Assembly: GCF_007991755.1 (NCBI RefSeq)
Contig: NZ_BJYY01000013.1
Span: forward strand, 186,001 to 250,000
Reading direction: 5' to 3'
From: Cellulomonas aerilata
Lineage (GTDB): Bacteria > Actinomycetota > Actinomycetes > Actinomycetales > Cellulomonadaceae
DNA length: 64,000 nt
The first letter of the stretch is position 1. The number at the start of each line of letters is the position of its first letter. A model generated the notes under the pieces. The model saw only the letters and a program-made list of their open reading frames with translations, did not search any database and was not told the DNA's origin. The position numbers and the translations under genes were made by a program. This document shows, piece by piece, positions 38,483 to 46,241 of the stretch.

Positions 38483-40234
38483 TCAGCCGAGGACGGTGAT
38501 GCGGTCGTCGGTCGGGACGGCGACCGGCGAGCTCGCCTCGAGGTAGGCCACGAAGGCGTCCAGGTCCAGCGATCCCGTGACCGCGTTCGTCCCGGCGGTC
38601 AGCGTGCTGAACCCGTCCCCGCCGCCGGCGAGGAAGTTGTTCACCGTGATCCGGTACGTCGTCCCGGCGTCGACCGGGACACCCCCGATGGCCACGCCAC
38701 CGTCCGGGACCCGGGTGCCGGTGCAGGGGTCCGCCCCCACGGGCGCGGTCGTGCCGGCCGGGTCGACGGCATAGGTCAGGGTCGCGGACGGGTACAGGGT
38801 GCGACCGACCTGGAACTGCTGCTCCAGGACGCACTGCAGCTGCGCGCCGGTGAGGTCGAGGGTCACCAGGTTGTTGGCGAACGGCTGGACCGTGAACGCC
38901 TCCTCGTAGGTGACCGGGCCGGCGTCCAGGTCCGCCCGGACGCCGCCGGGGTTCATCAGCGCGGCGACGGCGCCCGCCTCGTCGTCGGTCGCCGCCAACT
39001 GGGCGTCGGCGATGACGTCGCCCAGCGCGGACTCCCCCGACGCCCCGGGGAAGAGCGTCTCCTGCGCCCGGGTCAGCTCGGTGGCGGTCTCGCCGACCAC
39101 CCGGTCCGCGATCGGCCCGAGGAGCTCGACGTAGCGGTCGATCAACGCGGTCTGGTCGGGGTCCCGGACGACGTCGCGGGTCACCACGACGTTGTCCGCC
39201 ACGGCCTGCTCGATGTCGCGCGTGCGACGGTCGATGGTGAGGTCGATGTCGGTGACCAGGCGTCCGTTGGACCCGGCGCTGGTGACGAGCTTGCCGTCCA
39301 CCCGGCAGTTGTAGGCCTGGTGCGTGTGCCCGCTGACGACGACGTCGATCGCGTCGCTCATGCCGGCGGCGATGTCGACGATCGGTCCGGTCAGGCCCGC
39401 GCAGCCGTCGACGTCCCAGGCGTCCGGACCCGTCTGGGTCCCACCCTGGTGCAGCAGGACGACGATCGCCTCCACACGCCGGCTCTGCAGCTCCGCGGCG
39501 TACCGGTTCGCGGTGGCGATCTCGTCCGCGAACTCCAGCCCGGCGACCCCCTGCTGGCTCACGATGTCCGCGGTGCCCTCGAGGGTCATGCCGATGAAGC
39601 CGATCCGCACCCCCTGCACCCGGTGGATGGCGTACGGCGCCAGCAGCGGTGCGCCGGTCTCGGTGACGAACGCGTTGGCGGACAGGTACTGGAAGCCGGC
39701 GCCCTCGAACGGCGTCCCGTCGGCGCACCCGTCCACCGGGTGGCAGCCGCCGTTCTGGATGCGCAGCAGCTCGGCGGCCCCCTCGTCGAACTCGTGGTTG
39801 CCGACGCTGGCGTAGTCCAGCCCGGCCAGGCCGAGGGACTCGATCGTCGGCTCGTCGTGGAAGGCGGCCGACAGCAGCGGCGACGCGCCGATGAGGTCAC
39901 CGGCCGCGACCGTGATGGTGTTCCGCTTCCGCTGCTGCTCCGCGAGCAGGGCGAGCTGGGTGTCGAGGAACTCCGCGCCGCCCGCGTCCACGGTCGGCGC
40001 CGGCGTGGTGCCCACCGCCGGGCCGGTCTGGACCCGGCCGCCCGAACCGCTCGGCGGCTCCAGCGCCCCGTGGAAGTCGTTGAGGGCGAGGAGCTGCACC
40101 TGCACCGGCTCCGGCCCGCGTCCACCCCGCGTGTCGGCGGCGGCGCCGACGGTGGTGGCGCCGACGACGAGGGCGGCGACGGACGCCGTCCCGGCGAGGG
40201 CCAGCGTGCGCCGCTGGCGAAGGGAACGGGTCAT
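38483..40234 (-). CDS. Secreted 5'-nucleotidase/metallophosphoesterase (UshA family)
   Basis: 583 residues with a Sec signal peptide (ALAGTASVAALVVGATTVGAAAD). The N-terminal metallophosphatase domain has the ligand motifs LLALNDFHG, AAGDLIGASP, VGNHEFDEG and VVSGHTHQAYNC. The 5'-nucleotidase C-terminal domain follows (NPGGVRADLDAG, VNNFLAGGGDGF). It would hydrolyse nucleotides or related phosphoesters outside the cell. No LPXTG anchor is present at the C-terminus. Confidence 0.93.
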   Translation of the reverse strand: MTRSLRQRRTLALAGTASVAALVVGATTVGAAADTRGGRGPEPVQVQLLALNDFHGALEPPSGSGGRVQTGPAVGTTPAPTVDAGGAEFLDTQLALLAEQQRKRNTITVAAGDLIGASPLLSAAFHDEPTIESLGLAGLDYASVGNHEFDEGAAELLRIQNGGCHPVDGCADGTPFEGAGFQYLSANAFVTETGAPLLAPYAIHRVQGVRIGFIGMTLEGTADIVSQQGVAGLEFADEIATANRYAAELQSRRVEAIVVLLHQGGTQTGPDAWDVDGCAGLTGPIVDIAAGMSDAIDVVVSGHTHQAYNCRVDGKLVTSAGSNGRLVTDIDLTIDRRTRDIEQAVADNVVVTRDVVRDPDQTALIDRYVELLGPIADRVVGETATELTRAQETLFPGASGESALGDVIADAQLAATDDEAGAVAALMNPGGVRADLDAGPVTYEEAFTVQPFANNLVTLDLTGAQLQCVLEQQFQVGRTLYPSATLTYAVDPAGTTAPVGADPCTGTRVPDGGVAIGGVPVDAGTTYRITVNNFLAGGGDGFSTLTAGTNAVTGSLDLDAFVAYLEASSPVAVPTDDRITVLG

Positions 40235-40344
40235 CTCGGGTCTCCCGTGGTCAGGGGGCGGTCGGTCCCGCCACCGGCCACGCTATGCCGGTCCGGCCGC
40301 GTCCGGGTGAACTGCAGGCGAACCGTGACCTCACCGGTCGGACC

Positions 40345-40366
40345 GGGTCGGGGCCGAGCCCGACCC
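40345..40366 (-). terminator. Hairpin after the acyl-CoA synthetase gene
   Basis: GGGTCGGG (40345-40352) pairs with CCCGACCC (40359-40366) over a 6-base loop, 14 bases past the stop of the minus-strand acyl-CoA synthetase. GC-rich stem without a U run, as common in high-GC actinobacteria. It would separate that gene from the nucleotidase downstream. Confidence 0.45.
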
Positions 40367-40379
40367 CGGCCGGGCCCGC

Positions 40380-42092
40380 TCACTCCCCGCGGTCGATGAC
40401 CTGCTGCCGGACGACGCGCCGGAGCACCTTGCCGATCTGCGACCGCGGCAGCTCGGGCAGCACGACGAGCTGGCGCGGCAGGGCGTAGCGCGCCAGCCGC
40501 TGCGCGCTCCACGCCCGCACGGCCGCGAGCTCGACGCGCGTCGCCCCCTCGGCGAGCACGATCGCCGCCACGACCTTCTCCCCCAGGTCCCCGCCCGGCA
40601 CCCCGACGACGGCGACGTCGGCGATCTCCGGCATCAGGCGCAGGTGGTCCTCCACCTGGCTCGGGTAGACGTTGAAGCCGCCGGTGATGATGACCTCCTT
40701 GAGGCGGTCGACCAGCCGGACGAAGCCGCCGTCCTCGACCACGACGACGTCCCCGGTGCGCAGCCAGGTGCGCCCGTCGTGCTCGAGCAGCACCGCCGCC
40801 GTGTCCTCGGGGCGCTGCCAGTAGCCGTCGAACACCTGCGGGCCGCTGACCAGCAGCTCGCCCCGCTCCCCCGGGCCCACGTCGCGCGTGGGGTCCTCCG
40901 GGTCGGTGACACGCACCCGGGTCGACGGGAACGGCAGGCCGAGCGTGCCCGGGCGGCGGGCGGGCGAGAGCGGGCTGCCCAGCGCGACGGGCGAGGTCTC
41001 GGTCATGCCGTAGCCCTCGACGAGCAGGCCACCGGTGACCTCCTCCCACGCCCGCGCGGTCTCGACGGGCAGCGCCATGGCACCCGAGATCGCGGTGCGG
41101 ATGGAGGTGAGGTCCGCCCCGGCCCCGGGTGCGGCCGCGGCGAGGCGCTCGAACATCGGCGGGACGCCGGGGACGAAGGTCGCGGGCCGGCGACGCTGGG
41201 CCGCGAGCACCGCGTCCACGTCGAACCGGGGGAAGACGACCACGGTCGCCGCGATCCGCACCGCGTAGGTCAGGCACAGCATCAGGCCGAAGGCGTGGAA
41301 GAAGGGCAGGGCGGCGTAGACGGTCTCGGTGCCGTCCGCGTGCCCCGTCCACGCCTGTCCCTGGGCCGCGTTGACGGCGAGGTGGCGGTGGCGCAGCACG
41401 GCTCCCTTGGGTGTGCCGGTGGTGCCACCGGTGTACTGCAGCAGGGCGACGTCGTCGACGCCGGGCGACGGGTGACCCGCCGGGAGCGGGCCGGCGGCGG
41501 CGAGCAGCCGGCCCCAGCGCAGCACGCCCGCGTCCGGCGGCACCGGGCCGCGCATCGCGTCCCGCGTGCGACGGGCGGCCGCGACCGGCAGACGCATGGC
41601 CAGACGCTTCGCGAGCGGCAGGTCCGCGCTCAGGTCGACCGCGACCACCGTCCGCAGCGCGGTCCTCGGGCGCGCGGTCAGCACGGCCGGCACCGCCTTC
41701 TCCCACACCACGGCCACGACGGCGCCGCTGTCGTGGAGCTGGTGCTCGAGCTCCGAAGCGGTGTAGGTCGGGTTGTGCTCGACCACGACGGCGCCCAGGC
41801 GCAGGACGGCGTAGAAGGCGACCACGTGGCTCGTGCAGTTCGGCAGGACGAGAGCCACCCGGTCGCCGTGGCGGACGCCCAGCCCGTGCAACGCGGCGGC
41901 TGCCCGCTCGACGCGCCGTGCCAGGTCGGCGTACGTGGTCACCGCGCCGAACAGGTCCACCGCGACCCGGCTCGGGTGCTGCGCGGCGGCGCGGGCCAGC
42001 GAGGCCGTGACGGGCTCGGTCGGCGGCTCGACGTCGGCCGGCACACCCGGGGCGTAGGACGGGAGCCAGGGCCGTGCGTCGTCGTGCTGCAT
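40380..42092 (-). CDS. Long-chain acyl-CoA synthetase / AMP-dependent ligase
   Basis: 570 residues. The adenylate-forming core is complete: A3 motif LLQYTGGTTGTPKGAVL, A5 EGYGMTETSP, A7-A8 WLRTGDVVVVEDGGFVRLVDRLKE and A10 RSQIGKVLRR with its catalytic lysine. It activates a fatty or aromatic acid with ATP and CoA in the cytosol. ATG at 42092 is preferred because GGAGG lies 7 bases before it; the open frame continues upstream without a good ribosome site. Confidence 0.9.
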   Translation of the reverse strand: MQHDDARPWLPSYAPGVPADVEPPTEPVTASLARAAAQHPSRVAVDLFGAVTTYADLARRVERAAAALHGLGVRHGDRVALVLPNCTSHVVAFYAVLRLGAVVVEHNPTYTASELEHQLHDSGAVVAVVWEKAVPAVLTARPRTALRTVVAVDLSADLPLAKRLAMRLPVAAARRTRDAMRGPVPPDAGVLRWGRLLAAAGPLPAGHPSPGVDDVALLQYTGGTTGTPKGAVLRHRHLAVNAAQGQAWTGHADGTETVYAALPFFHAFGLMLCLTYAVRIAATVVVFPRFDVDAVLAAQRRRPATFVPGVPPMFERLAAAAPGAGADLTSIRTAISGAMALPVETARAWEEVTGGLLVEGYGMTETSPVALGSPLSPARRPGTLGLPFPSTRVRVTDPEDPTRDVGPGERGELLVSGPQVFDGYWQRPEDTAAVLLEHDGRTWLRTGDVVVVEDGGFVRLVDRLKEVIITGGFNVYPSQVEDHLRLMPEIADVAVVGVPGGDLGEKVVAAIVLAEGATRVELAAVRAWSAQRLARYALPRQLVVLPELPRSQIGKVLRRVVRQQVIDRGE

Positions 42093-42239
42093 CTGCCGCC
42101 TCCATGCGGTCGGGGTCACCGCGAGGATTATGGCCGGGGCCGTCCCCCCGGGCGCCCCGGGGCGGGGGTGGCCGGCGGCTCGCGGGCGCCCTCGCGACCG
42201 GCGCACGAGCCGCCCCGTCGGGGCGCCGGCGCCTCGCGC

Positions 42240-42300
42240 CAGAATAACAATTGTCCGATTTGCCCCATTTGGGTGAAGTGATGGCTAGCATCGGAGACAG
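42240..42300 (+). promoter_or_regulatory. AT-rich promoter island of the polysaccharide cluster
   Basis: A markedly AT-rich stretch inside 75% GC DNA, 90-140 bases before the first polysaccharide gene. It holds two small palindromes, ACAATTGT (42247-42254) and CCCATTTGGG (42264-42273), and a TANNNT-type -10, TAGCAT (42286-42291). A TTGCCC at 42260-42265 could serve as -35 with a 20-base spacer. The palindromes look like regulator sites. Confidence 0.45.
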
Positions 42301-42309
42301 CATGACGCG

Positions 42310-42335
42310 GTAGTGGACCAGCGCTGATCCACTAC
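42310..42335 (+). promoter_or_regulatory. 26-bp near-perfect palindrome in the leader of the polysaccharide operon
   Basis: GTAGTGGA at 42310-42317 and TCCACTAC at 42328-42335 are perfect inverted arms around CCAGCGCTGA; only one symmetric base pair of the whole 26 is mismatched. It lies about 20 bases downstream of the putative -10 and 51 bases before the ATG at 42387. It could be a repressor operator or an mRNA leader hairpin. Confidence 0.6.
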
Positions 42336-42386
42336 CCGGCCGACCAGTTGAATGTCTGCCACCCGGGCCCGTCGAAGGGGACGACC

Positions 42387-44357
42387 ATGCCCACAGCGCG
42401 TTCTACGAGCACGGCACGACTCCTGCGACCGGGGGGTCTCACCACGCACCTGCCCCGGAGGCCGGTGTGGTGCGTCCAGGTCCCGATCGCCCTGGTCGAC
42501 GCGGCGGCCTGGCCGCTGGCGCTCGCCCTCCTCGGGATGGACGTGCTGATCGGCACCTACGCACCCAGCACACCAGCCGTGGCGGCTGCCGCCGTCGCTC
42601 TCCAGCTGGGGACCGGCGCCGCGAGCGGCCTCTACACCAGGCGCTGGCGGGTGGGTGGCTACGACGAGGCGTACGTCCTGTCCCGCTCGGTGGCCGCGTG
42701 CGCGGTGCTGCTCGTCGTCCTGCACCTCGCGACGGCGCAGCCCCTGCCGCTCCTGCCCCTCGTGGCCGCTCCGCTGGTCCTGCTCGCCATGGCGTCGGCG
42801 CGCTGGGTCGCGCGCCGCCAGACCGACCGGCGGCTGAGACCGGCGGAGGCCGCCACCAGGGTCGTGGTGGTCGGCGCCGGCGAGGCCGGTCGGCAGGTCG
42901 TCGAGGCGATGCTCCACTCGCCCACGAGCCCGTACCTCCCGGTGGCCATCGTCGACGACGACCGCACCAAGACCGGCCTCAGCATCGGCGGCGTGCCGGT
43001 GCTCGGCCGACGCGACGCGCTCGTCGACGTCCTGCGCACCCGGCGCGCCAGCGGCGTCGTGGTCGCGGTCCCGAGCGCCGACGACGAGCTGGTCCGGGAC
43101 GTCGTGGAGCGCGTCGCCCCGCTGGGCGTGGTCGTCAAGGTCGTGCCCCCCATCGACGAGCTGCTCACGCGAGCGGTGTCGGTGGCCGACATCCACCCCG
43201 TCGACCCCGCCGACCTGCTGGGCCGCCCCGTTGCCGACCTGGACCTCGCGGCGGTCTGCGGGTACCTGGCCGGCCGACGGGTCCTGGTCACGGGTGCCGG
43301 TGGGTCCATCGGCTCGGAGCTGTGCCGGCAGATCAACCGCTGCTCGCCCGAGCGGCTGGTCATGCTCGACCGCGACGAGTCCGCCCTGCACGGCGTGCAG
43401 CTGTCGCTGGAGGGGCACGCCCTGCTGGACGACCGGAGCATCGTCGTCGCCGACATCCGCGACTCGCAGCGGCTGTCGGCGGTCATGGCCGAGCACCGAC
43501 CGCACGTGGTCTTCCACGCGGCCGCGCTCAAGCACCTCCCGCTGCTGGAGATGCACCCGGGAGAGGCGGTCAAGACCAACGTCCTGGGCACGCTCAACGT
43601 GCTGGAGGCGTCCGCCGCGTGGGGCGTGGAGCGGTTCGTCAACATCTCCACCGACAAGGCGGCGGACCCGTGCAGCGTCCTGGGCTACTCCAAGCGCCTG
43701 GCGGAGCAGCTCACCACCTGGGTCGCCTGCGAGACCGGGATGGTGGCCCTGAGCGTGCGCTTCGGCAACGTCCTGGGCAGCCGCGGGTCGGTGCTGGTGA
43801 CGTTCGCCGAGCAGATCCGGCAGGGCGGCCCGGTGACCGTCACCGACCCGGACGTCACCCGGTTCTTCATGACGGTGGAGGAGGCGGTCTCCCTCGTGGT
43901 GCAGGCCGGTGCCGTCGGCGGGGCGGGCGAGGCGCTGATCCTCGACATGGGCCGTCCGGTGCGCATCCTCGACGTCGCCCGGCGGATGGTGGAGACGTCG
44001 GCGCCCCAGGTGCGCATCGAGTTCACCGGTCTGCGACCGGGCGAGAAGCTCCACGAGGACCTCTTCGGCCCCGGAGAGTGCGACGTGCGCCCCGTCCACC
44101 CCCTCATCTCCCACGTCGCCGTCCCACCGCTCGACCCGGAGGAGCTGCGAGCGCTCGCACCGTCCACCCCGGACGCCGAGCTGGTGCGCAGGATGCGGTC
44201 GATGGCGCAGCGGGGCGCCGTCGCCCTGCACGGTGCGCACCCCTTCGTCGCGCCCGAGGTCGCGCACGCGCAGGCCGGGCTGCGGCTCGAGGACGCGAAC
44301 CCGTTCCACCGGCTGGTCGCGACTCCCTTGGCACCCCCCGCCCCGGCGGGGGCCTGA
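42387..44357 (+). CDS. Membrane-bound nucleotide-sugar 4,6-dehydratase (PglF/CapD type)
   Basis: 656 residues. Four N-terminal transmembrane helices are followed by two Rossmann domains (VVVVGAGEAGRQV and VLVTGAGGSIGSEL). The enzyme converts UDP-GlcNAc or similar to the 4-keto-6-deoxy sugar. The catalytic Thr-Asp-Lys is present in ISTDKAADP. The residue that is Met in PglF-type and Tyr in PseB-type enzymes is Leu here (VLGYSKRLAE), with a Tyr two places later. ATG at 42387 has a GAAGGGG site; an ATG 39 bases upstream is less likely. First of three coupled sugar genes. Confidence 0.92.
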   Translation: MPTARSTSTARLLRPGGLTTHLPRRPVWCVQVPIALVDAAAWPLALALLGMDVLIGTYAPSTPAVAAAAVALQLGTGAASGLYTRRWRVGGYDEAYVLSRSVAACAVLLVVLHLATAQPLPLLPLVAAPLVLLAMASARWVARRQTDRRLRPAEAATRVVVVGAGEAGRQVVEAMLHSPTSPYLPVAIVDDDRTKTGLSIGGVPVLGRRDALVDVLRTRRASGVVVAVPSADDELVRDVVERVAPLGVVVKVVPPIDELLTRAVSVADIHPVDPADLLGRPVADLDLAAVCGYLAGRRVLVTGAGGSIGSELCRQINRCSPERLVMLDRDESALHGVQLSLEGHALLDDRSIVVADIRDSQRLSAVMAEHRPHVVFHAAALKHLPLLEMHPGEAVKTNVLGTLNVLEASAAWGVERFVNISTDKAADPCSVLGYSKRLAEQLTTWVACETGMVALSVRFGNVLGSRGSVLVTFAEQIRQGGPVTVTDPDVTRFFMTVEEAVSLVVQAGAVGGAGEALILDMGRPVRILDVARRMVETSAPQVRIEFTGLRPGEKLHEDLFGPGECDVRPVHPLISHVAVPPLDPEELRALAPSTPDAELVRRMRSMAQRGAVALHGAHPFVAPEVAHAQAGLRLEDANPFHRLVATPLAPPAPAGA

Positions 44358-44360
44358 GGC

Positions 44361-45521
44361 GTGGGCGCTCCCGGCGCGATCCTGCTCTCGCCGCCGGAGG
44401 TGGGCGAGGCCGAGCGCACGATGCTGCTCGCGGCCCTGGAGTCGGGCTGGGTGGCCCCCGCGGGCCCGGACCTGGACGCCTTCGAGCACGAGGTCGCCGC
44501 GGTGGTCGGGGCCGAGCACGCCGTCGCCCTGTCCAGCGGCACCGCGGCGCTGCACCTGGGCCTGCTGCTCGCCGGGGTGGGCCCGGGCGACGAGGTCCTC
44601 GTCCCGTCGTTCACCTTCGCGGCCACCGCCAACGTCGTCGCGTACCTCGGGGCGACGCCGGTCTTCGTCGACTGCAGCCCGTCGACGTGGACGCTGGACA
44701 CCGCGCTCGTGGCCGAGCGCCTGCGGGCCGGCGCGGGGCGGTGCCGCGCGGTCATCGCCGTCGACATCTACGGCCAGTGCGCCGACTACGACGCCCTCGT
44801 CCCGCTGTGCGAGGAGGCGGGCGTGGAGCTCGTGGAGGACGCCGCCGAGGCCCTCGGGTCGACCTACCGGGGTCGGGCGGCCGGCGTCTTCGGGCGCAGC
44901 GCGGCCCTGTCCTTCAACGGCAACAAGATCATCACCGCCGGCGGCGGCGGGATGCTGCTGACCCCCGACGCGGCGCTGGCGGCTCGTGCCAGGCACCTGG
45001 CGACCCAGGCGCGCGAGCCCGTCGCGCACTACGAGCACCGCGACATCGGCTACAACTACCGGCTGAGCAACCTGCTGGCAGCGGTCGGGCGTGCCCAGCT
45101 GCTGAGCCTGCACGCCAAGGTCGACCGCCGTCGTGCGCATCGCGCGGCCTACCGTGCGGCCTTCGCCGACACCCCCGGCCTCCAGCTCATGCCGCTGGCG
45201 GACCACGGGCGCTCCAACTGCTGGCTCACCTGCGTGCTGGTGGAGCCCGACGAGTTCGGGGCGACCGCCGAGCAGGTCAGGCTGCACCTGCAGTCGTGCT
45301 CCATCGAGGCCCGTGCGACCTGGAAGCCGATGCATCTACAGCCGGTGTTCGCCGGGGCGCAGGTCGTCGGCGGCGCCGTGTGCGAGGACCTGTTCGCGCG
45401 GGGGCTGGCCCTGCCCAGCGGGTCGGGCATGACCGACCTGGAGCGCGACCGCGTCATCGAGGCGGTGCTGGCCACCCCGCGCCGGGCGCCCGCTCGCCGG
45501 CCGCTGCGAGCAGTCCGGTGA
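44361..45521 (+). CDS. DegT/DnrJ/EryC1-family sugar aminotransferase (PglE-like)
   Basis: 386 residues, PLP-dependent. The lysine forming the internal aldimine lies in FNGNKIITAGGGGML, and SSGTAALHLGLL and DAAEALGSTYRGR are family motifs. It would aminate the 4-keto sugar made by the preceding dehydratase. GTG start 3 bases after that gene; its stop overlaps the sugar transferase start (GTGA). Confidence 0.92.
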   Translation: MGAPGAILLSPPEVGEAERTMLLAALESGWVAPAGPDLDAFEHEVAAVVGAEHAVALSSGTAALHLGLLLAGVGPGDEVLVPSFTFAATANVVAYLGATPVFVDCSPSTWTLDTALVAERLRAGAGRCRAVIAVDIYGQCADYDALVPLCEEAGVELVEDAAEALGSTYRGRAAGVFGRSAALSFNGNKIITAGGGGMLLTPDAALAARARHLATQAREPVAHYEHRDIGYNYRLSNLLAAVGRAQLLSLHAKVDRRRAHRAAYRAAFADTPGLQLMPLADHGRSNCWLTCVLVEPDEFGATAEQVRLHLQSCSIEARATWKPMHLQPVFAGAQVVGGAVCEDLFARGLALPSGSGMTDLERDRVIEAVLATPRRAPARRPLRAVR

Positions 45522-46156
45522 AGCGGCTCACCGACGTCGTCGTGGCGAGCGTCGCGCTCGTCCTGCTGTCCCCGGTGCTCGCGGCGGTCGCCCTGAGCGT
45601 GCGCCTCGTGATGGGTCGCCCGGTGCTCTTCCGGCAGCCCCGGCCCGGGCTCGGCGGCGCCGTCTTCGAGATCCTCAAGTTCCGGACCATGCGCCCCCCG
45701 CTCGCGCCGGGGCGCGAGTTCGCCGACCACGACGAGCGGATCCCCCCGCTCGGTCGGTTCCTGCGGCGCACCAGCCTCGACGAGCTGCCCGAGCTGCTCA
45801 ACGTCCTGCGCGGGGAGATGAGCCTGGTGGGCCCGCGCCCGCTCCTGGTGGACTACCTCGACCGGTACACCCCCGAGCAGGCCCGCCGCCACGACGTGCG
45901 CCCGGGCATCACCGGGCTGGCGCAGGTCAGCGGGCGCAACGCCCTCGACTGGGAGCAGACCTTCGCCCTGGACGTGCGCTACGTCGACACCCGGTCGTGG
46001 TGGATGGACGTCCGGATCCTCCTGCTGACCCTCGTGCGCCTGCTCGACCCGCGGGGTGCGGGCGCCGACGCGGCCGGCATCACGCCGATGTTCCTGGGGT
46101 CGCGGACGCCACCGGCTGCGGCGACGGACGCCGGTACGCCGGGGACCACCCGCTGA
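45518..46156 (+). CDS. Undecaprenyl-phosphate sugar-1-phosphate transferase (PglC-like)
   Basis: 212 residues, a monotopic polyprenyl-phosphate glycosyl-1-phosphate transferase. One re-entrant helix at the N-terminus is followed by KFRTMR, the catalytic-region RRTSLDELPELLNVLRGEMS and VGPRPLL, then PGITGLAQVSGRN. It attaches the first sugar phosphate to the lipid carrier at the inner membrane face. The last 77 bases are antisense to a remnant reading frame, and a near-identical copy of this 3' end occurs at 47595-47725. Confidence 0.93.
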   Translation: MKRLTDVVVASVALVLLSPVLAAVALSVRLVMGRPVLFRQPRPGLGGAVFEILKFRTMRPPLAPGREFADHDERIPPLGRFLRRTSLDELPELLNVLRGEMSLVGPRPLLVDYLDRYTPEQARRHDVRPGITGLAQVSGRNALDWEQTFALDVRYVDTRSWWMDVRILLLTLVRLLDPRGAGADAAGITPMFLGSRTPPAAATDAGTPGTTR

Positions 46157-46167
46157 GGTCGTCCGCC
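46036..46167. repeat. Direct repeat R1 (sugar-transferase 3' end)
   Basis: About 132 bases matching 47595-47725 in direct orientation. The core (46064-46167 against 47622-47725) shows only three mismatches in about 104 bases by eye. R1 contains the true end of the sugar transferase and, on the other strand, the end of a chimeric remnant frame. It marks one edge of a segmental tandem duplication. Confidence 0.9.
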
Positions 46168-46241
46168 AGGTGGTCGGCGTATCGCAACGGGAGACCCCGC
46201 GTCGTTCTCGTGGCGGTGGTCGTGACGAGCACCCGCGGCAT
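46080..46241 (-). pseudogene. 53-codon chimera: GT4 N-terminus fused in frame to GNAT C-terminus
   Basis: Reads MPRVLVTTTATRTTRG then RYADHL, then switches to ADDLSGWSPAYRRP and ends ATPGTSA. The first 25 residues match the start of the glycosyltransferase at 48714-49868 (MPRMLVVTTVPSTTRG). The last 28 match the end of the GNAT gene at 47638-48717. The TGATG overlap with the femAB-like stop is preserved exactly as in the intact copy. A deletion in a duplicated segment removed both gene bodies and happened to join them in frame. Whether it is translated is unknown. Confidence 0.85.

Noticed and set aside
42141-42226. GC-rich short palindromes between the acyl-CoA synthetase and polysaccharide genes
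   Set aside because: Small CCCC/GGGG stems arise by chance at this GC content and face no gene end.
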